Shown here: in pieces, positions 25,397 to 31,613 of the stretch
Layout of the letters: the number at the start of each line of letters is the position of its first letter
Position numbering within the stretch: the stretch's first letter is position 1
NCBI GenBank assembly: GCA_036961205.1
Contig: JBALVI010000001.1
Coordinates: 496,001-560,000 of the forward strand
Direction: 5' to 3'
From: CALJFL01 sp036961205
GTDB lineage: Bacteria; Pseudomonadota; Gammaproteobacteria; Pseudomonadales; Halieaceae
DNA length: 64,000 bases
Notes under the pieces: generated by a model
What the model was told of the DNA's origin: nothing
Databases searched by the model: none
The model's input: only the letters and a program-made list of their open reading frames with translations
Translations under genes and position numbers: made by a program

Positions 25397-26626
25397 ATGG
25401 CGCAACAGTCGCTGGAAAAAAGCAAGATTAAGTTCCTTCTGCTAGAGGGCGTGCACCCTTCAGCTGTAGAGACTTTGAAGCGGGCGGGATACGACAATAT
25501 TGAGCAGCACAAAAAGGCGTTGCCTACGGAGGAGCTGAAAGCGGCGATTTCCGGGGCCCATTTCGTTGGTATTCGCTCCCGCACTCAGCTCACTGAAGAG
25601 GTGCTAGCTGCAGCAGACAGACTCGCCGCCGTGGGTTGTTTTTGCATTGGCACCAACCAGGTGGATCTGGAGGCCGCGACACGTCGTGGCGTGGTGGTAT
25701 TTAACGCACCTTTTTCCAACACCCGCAGCGTTGCCGAGTTAGTAATCGCGGAGGCCATTCTTTTGCTGCGCGGGGTCGCTGAGAAAAATGCCGCTGCCCA
25801 TCGTGGCCAATGGCTAAAATCTGCCCTCAACTCCTTTGAGATTCGAGGCAAGCGTCTCGGTATTATCGGCTATGGCAATATCGGCATGCAGCTCGGGGTT
25901 ATCGCCGAAGGACTAGGCATGCAGGTGCAGTTTTACGATGTAGTCAATAAATTGCCTCTGGGCAACGCCCGCCAGGTTCCCAGCCTCAATCAACTGCTCG
26001 CATCCTCCGAGGTGGTGAGTCTGCACGTTCCCGAAACAGGTGCTACCCAAAATTTGATTGGTGAGCGGGAGCTTCAGCAGATGCAAGCAGGGGCGATTCT
26101 GATTAATGCCTCCAGAGGGACCGTAGTTGATATTGAAGCCCTGGCAGCAAGCCTCGAGGACGGCCGCCTGGGCGGCGCGGCCATCGATGTGTTCCCAGTT
26201 GAACCGCGATCCAACGACGACGAGTTCATCTCTCCGCTACGGCGCTTTGACAACACCTTCCTGACGCCCCACATCGGCGGCAGCACGGTTGAAGCCCAGG
26301 AAAACATTGGCCTGGAAGTAGCCGAAAAGCTCGCACGTTATAGCGATACCGGCGCCACCACCTCCTCGGTTAACTTTCCCGAGGTTGCATTACCAGAGCA
26401 CGCCGGTAGCCATCGACTGCTGCACGTCCATCACAATGTGCCAGGCGTGATGAGCGCCATCAACGCCGTTTTTTCAGAGAACAGCCTGAATGTCAGCGCC
26501 CAGTTCCTGCAAACCAATGAACTGGTCGGTTACGTAGTTATCGATACTGACGCTGAATACTCCAACCTGGCGCTGGCCAAACTGGCTGCAATAGACGGTA
26601 CCATCCGCAGTCGCGTACTATTCTGA
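25397..26626 (+). CDS. serA: D-3-phosphoglycerate dehydrogenase
   Basis: A 409-residue SerA that oxidises 3-phosphoglycerate to 3-phosphohydroxypyruvate, the first step of serine synthesis. The NAD-binding motif is LGIIGYGNIGMQLGVIAEGL (near 156). The catalytic residues lie in INASRGTVVD (Arg), VFPVEPRSN (Glu) and LTPHIGGST (His). The C-terminal ACT domain (about 335-409, with HRLLHVHHNVPGVMSAINAV) binds serine for feedback inhibition, as in the E. coli type. The start is ATG at 25397, with GGAGA nine bases upstream; a TTG at 25382 is less likely. Divergent from the D2HGDH gene. Confidence 0.97.
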   Translation: MAQQSLEKSKIKFLLLEGVHPSAVETLKRAGYDNIEQHKKALPTEELKAAISGAHFVGIRSRTQLTEEVLAAADRLAAVGCFCIGTNQVDLEAATRRGVVVFNAPFSNTRSVAELVIAEAILLLRGVAEKNAAAHRGQWLKSALNSFEIRGKRLGIIGYGNIGMQLGVIAEGLGMQVQFYDVVNKLPLGNARQVPSLNQLLASSEVVSLHVPETGATQNLIGERELQQMQAGAILINASRGTVVDIEALAASLEDGRLGGAAIDVFPVEPRSNDDEFISPLRRFDNTFLTPHIGGSTVEAQENIGLEVAEKLARYSDTGATTSSVNFPEVALPEHAGSHRLLHVHHNVPGVMSAINAVFSENSLNVSAQFLQTNELVGYVVIDTDAEYSNLALAKLAAIDGTIRSRVLF

Positions 26627-26695
26627 GAATGTCCGTGTTCGCAAATCCTCTAAACATTGACCGTACGCTGGATCGGCCCAGAGAAGACGCTACCT

Positions 26696-27241
26696 GTGGC
26701 TGATCAAAAAGACACATTTCTCGAAGACCTTGTTACCGCCCACCGCGTGCCACTGGAAAAGTATCTGGCCAGTAAACTGGACAGCGCAGAGGACGCAGCG
26801 GAAGTGGCGCAAGAGGCATACCTGCGCCTGCATCGTATGGAGCAACCGCAGAAACTGGACAATCCCAGGGCCTTCCTGTTCCAGGTCGCTACCAATCTGG
26901 CCGTTGACCAGTTGCGCAGGCGCACGCTGCATTTCCGGTTTCTAAAATATGAAAAAGGTCAGGCGCCCGAGGGCGAGCCATTGGATGTCAACGCCACCAC
27001 GGCTTCTCCCGAGCAAATACTGGATGCAAAAGAAAAATTGAAAGCAATGTACCAGGCAGTGGATGAGTTACCTTTTAAGGTGAAGCAGGCCTTCCTGTTG
27101 CATCGCAGCAGTGGCATGTCCTATGCAGAGATTGCAGATGCACTCGAGGTGTCAGTGTCCAGTGTCGAAAAATACCTGTTACAGGCACTCAAACATTGCC
27201 GCAAACGCATGGCGGCTCACTACCCCAATGAAGAAAACTGA
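26696..27241 (+). CDS. ECF sigma factor, FecI-like
   Basis: About 181 residues. Region 2 (about 12-80) includes DAAEVAQEAYLRLHRMEQPQ and NPRAFLFQVATNLAVDQLRR, the core-binding and -10 recognition helices. Region 4 (about 115-170) includes LPFKVKQAFLLHRSSGMSYA and EIADALEVSVSSVEKYL, the helix-turn-helix for -35 recognition. This is the iron-starvation/FecI class controlled by a membrane FecR. Starts possible are GTG at 26696 (AGAAG upstream) and TTG at 26657; I prefer GTG. Directly downstream are a FecR-like gene and an STN-domain receptor, completing a cell-surface signalling cassette. It lies 70 bases after serA, apparently as a separate unit. Confidence 0.93.
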   Translation: MADQKDTFLEDLVTAHRVPLEKYLASKLDSAEDAAEVAQEAYLRLHRMEQPQKLDNPRAFLFQVATNLAVDQLRRRTLHFRFLKYEKGQAPEGEPLDVNATTASPEQILDAKEKLKAMYQAVDELPFKVKQAFLLHRSSGMSYAEIADALEVSVSSVEKYLLQALKHCRKRMAAHYPNEEN

Positions 27242-27373
27242 AATATCGTCGGCTTTTGTTGAGGAAACCGACTGCTTATTCGTTTTAGTGTTAAATAGTA
27301 CCTATAATTAGAATGTAGTCAGGTATGCTTCGATCACGGATTGAGGAGCTGGATACTGCATAACAGAGAAAAA

Positions 27374-28357
27374 ATGGACGCAAGGAAACAACACAACCAC
27401 GAGATCGACTGTGACGAGGCACTGGGCTGGATAACCCGGTTCCGCTCGACGCGTGCATCCGACGAAGATCGCCAGAACTTTGCCCTTTGGTTAGCGGGAC
27501 GTCCCTCGCGCAAGCACGCAATGGACAAAATGTTGGACTTTTGGGAAGACCTGGGCGCCGTCAGCGAGCTTCCCTTCCAGCCCACACTCAAGCAAACCGC
27601 AGCAAATTCCAGCCGCTGGCAGTTGGGCGGCGCTGTCGCCATGGTAGCGGCTTGCCTACTTGTTGCTGTTACGCTGTGGCCGTTTTCTTCCGCACCGAAC
27701 GCTAGTCAGATCCTGCAAACATCGCTGGGTGAGCAAAAAGTTTTCGAGCTGGAGGATAAATCCAAAATCACTCTGAATACCGCCAGTCAGATTCGTGTCA
27801 GCTACACCGAGGACCAGAGGCACATCGAATTGATCCGTGGTGAGGCCTATTTTGAGGTCACACCCAATGCGAGCCGCCCCTTCCATGTGGACGCCGGTAC
27901 TGCCAGAGCGACCGCCCTTGGCACGGCGTTCAATATTTATCGCTACAACAACAGCGCAGCAATTACAGTCACCGAGGGCGTAGTGCGAGTAACCGAACTG
28001 GGGTCTACGGATGCACGCAGTGCCCAGACGGACGTGTTGCGGGCTAACCAACAGCTTACAGCGAGTCAGCAAGGCCTGGCAGTCCGCCATGCTGTGGACA
28101 CCCAGGCTTACATCGCCTGGCGTCAGGGTGATCTGGTTGCCGACGAAATGCGGCTACAGGCGCTTGTTCGTGAGTTAGAGCGTTATCACGACACCCGTAT
28201 TTTGATCAGCGACCCGGAAGTGGCCGCACTGAAAATATCCGGTGTTTTTCGTCTCGACCAGCCGGATGCACTGATACTGGCTCTGGAAAAGACCCTGGAC
28301 CTGAAGTCAATTCAGGTCGACGACAACACCCTGCAGTTGCTGAAAGCGCGTAATTAG
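27374..28357 (+). CDS. FecR-like anti-sigma regulator
   Basis: A 327-residue single-pass inner-membrane protein. The cytoplasmic DUF4880-type domain (about 10-60, ALGWITRFRSTRASDEDRQN, then FALWLAGRPSRKHAMDKML) binds the sigma factor. A membrane helix spans about residues 78-98 (GGAVAMVAACLLVAVTLWPF). The periplasmic FecR domain (about 115-215) carries FELEDKSKITLNTASQIRVS and IRGEAYFEVTPNASRPFHVD. A C-terminal STN-like/DUF4974 domain (about 255-327, with LKISGVFRLDQPDALILALE) would touch the receptor's signalling domain. The ATG at 27374 follows GAGAAAA. A consensus TATAAT at 27303-27308 suggests its own promoter as well as read-through from the sigma gene. Confidence 0.92.
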   Translation: MDARKQHNHEIDCDEALGWITRFRSTRASDEDRQNFALWLAGRPSRKHAMDKMLDFWEDLGAVSELPFQPTLKQTAANSSRWQLGGAVAMVAACLLVAVTLWPFSSAPNASQILQTSLGEQKVFELEDKSKITLNTASQIRVSYTEDQRHIELIRGEAYFEVTPNASRPFHVDAGTARATALGTAFNIYRYNNSAAITVTEGVVRVTELGSTDARSAQTDVLRANQQLTASQQGLAVRHAVDTQAYIAWRQGDLVADEMRLQALVRELERYHDTRILISDPEVAALKISGVFRLDQPDALILALEKTLDLKSIQVDDNTLQLLKARN

Positions 28358-28409
28358 GCTATAAAACCTCTTCATTCTTTTAGATGCGCTAAATCTCTTT
28401 CTATATCAT

Positions 28410-28440
28410 AAGGTTACGGTGATGAATCGTAACCTTTTTT
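28410..28440 (+). terminator. Terminator-like hairpin abutting the receptor start codon
   Basis: AAGGTTACG pairs with CGTAACCTT around a nine-base loop and is followed directly by a run of T: a textbook intrinsic terminator after the fecR gene. It ends only three bases before the ATG of the STN-domain receptor at 28444. It therefore also occupies the place where a ribosome-binding site should be, and could act as an attenuator or translational switch. Confidence 0.75.
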
Positions 28441-28443
28441 GTT

Positions 28444-31425
28444 ATGCCAGCGACTTCAACGACGACCGTCGTTACAGTTTTTCCCCGCCTGCTGCGGCAC
28501 CTTATCGTCGGCATCGCCTATTTATGTCTGGCGGCAAATCCAAGCGCCGGGGAAATGCCAGAGTCTCATTTCGTCATCAACGAGCCACAGCTGGCTCCTG
28601 CGCTGATCCGATTCAGCCAGCAAAGTGGACTATCGATCGCATTTTCAAAAAGACTGGCACGCAACATAGAAGCCCCCTATGTGGTCGGCACCATGAGCCA
28701 CGGTCAGGCGCTGGACACCCTCCTGCAAGACTCCGGGCTGAGCTGGGAACTGGTTCAAGATCATATAATTGCCATATACGCGCTGGACTGCTCTGCCAAC
28801 AACTCCTGCCCTAGCCCCGAAGAAACCCTGGAAAAGTATCCGATTTACGAACCGGGCATAGGAGAGACCTATGTTTACGCCAGCCGCGTTACCGGCTCAC
28901 GTATTAAGCGTACCGGCCACGAGAGTACCGCCCCGGTGCAGATACTGTCGGCGCCTGATATCGAACTCAGCGGTGCACAGACACTTGGCGAGCTACTGAA
29001 GTTTGTACCGGCGGTCTCCGGCAACGCCATTAGCACGGCTATCTCCAACGGTGGCGACGGTACCTCTTCCGTTACTCTGCGGGGCCTGCCTGCGAGTAAC
29101 ACCCTGGTATTGATTAATGGCCGACGGGTAGCCAACAACGGCCTGGCTGGCGAATCGGTCGATCTCAATAGTATTCCCCCAGCGGCGGTGGAGCGTATTG
29201 AAATCCTCAAAGACGGAGCTTCTGCGATCTACGGTTCCGATGCAGTCGCCGGTGTAGTGAACGTGATCATGCGGCGGGATTACTCCGGGTTTCTCGCCGA
29301 GACCTATTACGGCGAGGCGGAAGCAGGGGATTTGCAAACCCAAACCCACACACTGCAGTACGGCACCCGTCTGCCCCGTGGCTCCTTGTTTATCAGTGCA
29401 TCTGTATTTGAACAGGATCCCATTTACTCCCGCGACCGCAAAGTTTCTCAGAGTGCCGATACCAGGCCATTGGGAGGCAGCGATCAGCGGTCAAGCGCCA
29501 GCCCGGATTCCCGGGTGGTATTACCCGACGGCTCTACGCTGATAGCCGATGGCGCGAGCTACCGGCCATTTACTGACAGCGATCTGTACGATTTCTCACC
29601 ATTCACCACCGCTGTGGTACCACTTGAGCGCGATAGCATTTACACCAATCTGGAGTACGACCTGACCAGCAGTGTCACCGCCTTGCTCGAGCTCAGCCAT
29701 CTCGAAACCGAAGCGACCGCTGAACTCGCCCCTACGCCCATTTTCACCGCTTTCGAACAGCAACCCATCGTGGTCTCTAAAGATAATAGGTTCAACACTT
29801 TCGGCGTTGACCTGAGCGATGTGCGCCGACGCGTCCTGGAATTGCCGAGGCGCCAACAACACAACAAGTCAGAAGCATCGCGAATGACTATTAGCCTGGA
29901 GGGCGAGGCCTTCGACTGGTACTGGGACTTTGGCTACAACTGGAGCCGCAGCGAGGCTTCCGAGCGCACTCTAAACCTGGTCAATGCCGACAACCTGGCG
30001 CGTGGGCTGGGTCCCTCGGTAAATTGCCAGGGGATAGAAGTCGATGGCTGCGTTCCGGTCAACCTTCTTGGGGCGCAGGGAACACTCTCTCAGGATCAGG
30101 CAGACTATATAAGGGTTGACGGCGAAGTAAGTGGTTACTCCAAACTCTCCAGTATCAATGGCAGTATCAGCGGGGCCGCCTTTGATCTACCTCAGGGCAG
30201 AGTTGATGTAGCGGTTGGCATCGAGTATCGCAGCGAATCCACCAGCAAAAAGCCAGAGGGCATGCTGGGGAGTATCAGTACCATAGGCGGCACCAATTTC
30301 GAAGCAACTCGAGGTCAAAGAGATGTGGCCGAAGTGTTTGCAGAGACGGTAATACCGGTGTGGGGCAACGCCAAGGGAGACTACACGCTAGACCTGGAAG
30401 CTGCCCTGCGCTACTCCGACTACAGCGATTTTGGCAGCACCACAAACCCAAAAGCAGGTTTCCGTCTGCAACTGGGCAAATCTTTTGCGGTGCGCGGGAA
30501 CTATGCCGAGGGCTTCCGTGCCCCCAGCTTGAATGAGCTGTTCGCCGGCAACACCGAGGAACAGGCATTCCTTAACGACCCCTGCACCCAGATTCAAAAC
30601 GTTGGCGTACTGGTAGGGTGCTCTCAACAGGCTGACCCTACCCGCAATCAATTTCTCACCATCCGCGGCGGCAACTCGGACCTCAAACCAGAAACAGCAG
30701 AAACCTGGAGCGCCGGCGTGGTCTGGACTCCCGTCGAAATTGAAGGCCTGACGATATCGGCCGACATATTCCAGATAGAGCAGGAGAACGTGGTTTCGGC
30801 CAGCGCCCAGTTCCTGGTCGGCCAGAATGCCAGAACAGGTGCCTTTGAGGACCAGGTAGAGCGCGACGAACTGGGTAATTTGACGTTAATCTCAGCGACC
30901 AATATAAACGCCGGCCGCAGACGGGTGCAGGGTGCAGACCTTGCCTTGAGCTATTTTTTGCCTCCGGCCCAGTGGGGGCAGCTATCATTCACCGGCGCTG
31001 CAGCCTATATCGGCGAGTATCTTACCCGCCTGGACTCCTCGGCCCCAGAGCTGGACCTGTCTGGCACCTTCAGAGACGAGGCCTCCGAAGGCCTGGGTGG
31101 CATACCCGAGTGGAAGGCCCAGTTGGGCCTGCGCTGGAAAAAAAAGCGCTGGCGCGGCAGCTACGATATGCACTATGTGAGCTCAATGCAGGAAGTCATT
31201 CCCGACAGCATGCTGACTCGCAACATAGACAGTTGGCTGATTCACGACCTGCAGCTCAGTTATACCTTCAATGTACTCAAGGGGCTGCGCACCAGCCTGG
31301 GCGTAGACAACGCGCTGGATAAAGAGGCGCCACTGGCAACCTCCGCATTCAACGACAATATAGACGGCCGAACCCACGAGCTTAAAGGCCGCTTCTGGTA
31401 TGTGAAGCTCAGCCAGCGCTTCTAA
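28444..31425 (+). CDS. TonB-dependent receptor with STN signalling domain
   Basis: A 993-residue outer-membrane transducer. An N-terminal signal region (hydrophobic LLRHLIVGIAYLCLAANPSA) precedes an STN domain at about residues 40-115 (FVINEPQLAPALIRFSQQSG). A plug domain (about 155-280) holds PVQILSAPDIELSGAQTLGE and VERIEILKDGASAIYGSDAV, the classic plug motif. A 22-strand barrel ends in aromatic F (VKLSQRF). The STN domain, with the upstream FecI/FecR pair, predicts ligand-induced signalling. The ligand is not predictable; nothing points specifically to iron. The only in-frame start is the ATG at 28444, which has no Shine-Dalgarno and sits on the T-tract of a terminator-like hairpin. Confidence 0.93.
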   Translation: MPATSTTTVVTVFPRLLRHLIVGIAYLCLAANPSAGEMPESHFVINEPQLAPALIRFSQQSGLSIAFSKRLARNIEAPYVVGTMSHGQALDTLLQDSGLSWELVQDHIIAIYALDCSANNSCPSPEETLEKYPIYEPGIGETYVYASRVTGSRIKRTGHESTAPVQILSAPDIELSGAQTLGELLKFVPAVSGNAISTAISNGGDGTSSVTLRGLPASNTLVLINGRRVANNGLAGESVDLNSIPPAAVERIEILKDGASAIYGSDAVAGVVNVIMRRDYSGFLAETYYGEAEAGDLQTQTHTLQYGTRLPRGSLFISASVFEQDPIYSRDRKVSQSADTRPLGGSDQRSSASPDSRVVLPDGSTLIADGASYRPFTDSDLYDFSPFTTAVVPLERDSIYTNLEYDLTSSVTALLELSHLETEATAELAPTPIFTAFEQQPIVVSKDNRFNTFGVDLSDVRRRVLELPRRQQHNKSEASRMTISLEGEAFDWYWDFGYNWSRSEASERTLNLVNADNLARGLGPSVNCQGIEVDGCVPVNLLGAQGTLSQDQADYIRVDGEVSGYSKLSSINGSISGAAFDLPQGRVDVAVGIEYRSESTSKKPEGMLGSISTIGGTNFEATRGQRDVAEVFAETVIPVWGNAKGDYTLDLEAALRYSDYSDFGSTTNPKAGFRLQLGKSFAVRGNYAEGFRAPSLNELFAGNTEEQAFLNDPCTQIQNVGVLVGCSQQADPTRNQFLTIRGGNSDLKPETAETWSAGVVWTPVEIEGLTISADIFQIEQENVVSASAQFLVGQNARTGAFEDQVERDELGNLTLISATNINAGRRRVQGADLALSYFLPPAQWGQLSFTGAAAYIGEYLTRLDSSAPELDLSGTFRDEASEGLGGIPEWKAQLGLRWKKKRWRGSYDMHYVSSMQEVIPDSMLTRNIDSWLIHDLQLSYTFNVLKGLRTSLGVDNALDKEAPLATSAFNDNIDGRTHELKGRFWYVKLSQRF

Positions 31426-31554
31426 CGCCCAAACCGCCCGCTATTCAGGCTTCGACCTCTTTCAAAAGACTATTCCCTCTCGTGTTTGTAAACTATTCAC
31501 AATTAATAATTATCCGTTGGGGGAACTACTGCGGCTTTCGTTAAACATGCAGAA

Positions 31555-31577
31555 CTCCCGACTCCGTAGGTCGGGAG
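31555..31577 (+). other. Stem-loop in the leader of the second receptor gene
   Basis: CTCCCGAC (31555-31562) pairs perfectly with GTCGGGAG (31570-31577) around a seven-base loop. No T-run follows, so it is not an intrinsic terminator. It lies 36 bases before the receptor ATG and would form in the 5' leader. The remainder of the 188-base gap (31426-31613) is AT-rich and may hold the promoter, which I cannot pin down. Confidence 0.6.
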
Positions 31578-31613
31578 GCCAACCCATAGTTATAACTTCA
31601 TCGGATAAATACT

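Noticed and set aside
28419..28814. A 131-codon frame overlapping the start of the STN receptor.
   Set aside because: Not a separate gene: the product is arginine/serine-rich and lacks any domain, while the other frame encodes the clear STN domain. The start region is kept as a finding because it may feed the receptor frame.
31490..31520. AT-rich stretch with AATTAATAATTATC resembling a Fur box.
   Set aside because: Too few matches to the 19-bp Fur consensus and no dyad; AT-rich promoter DNA explains it.
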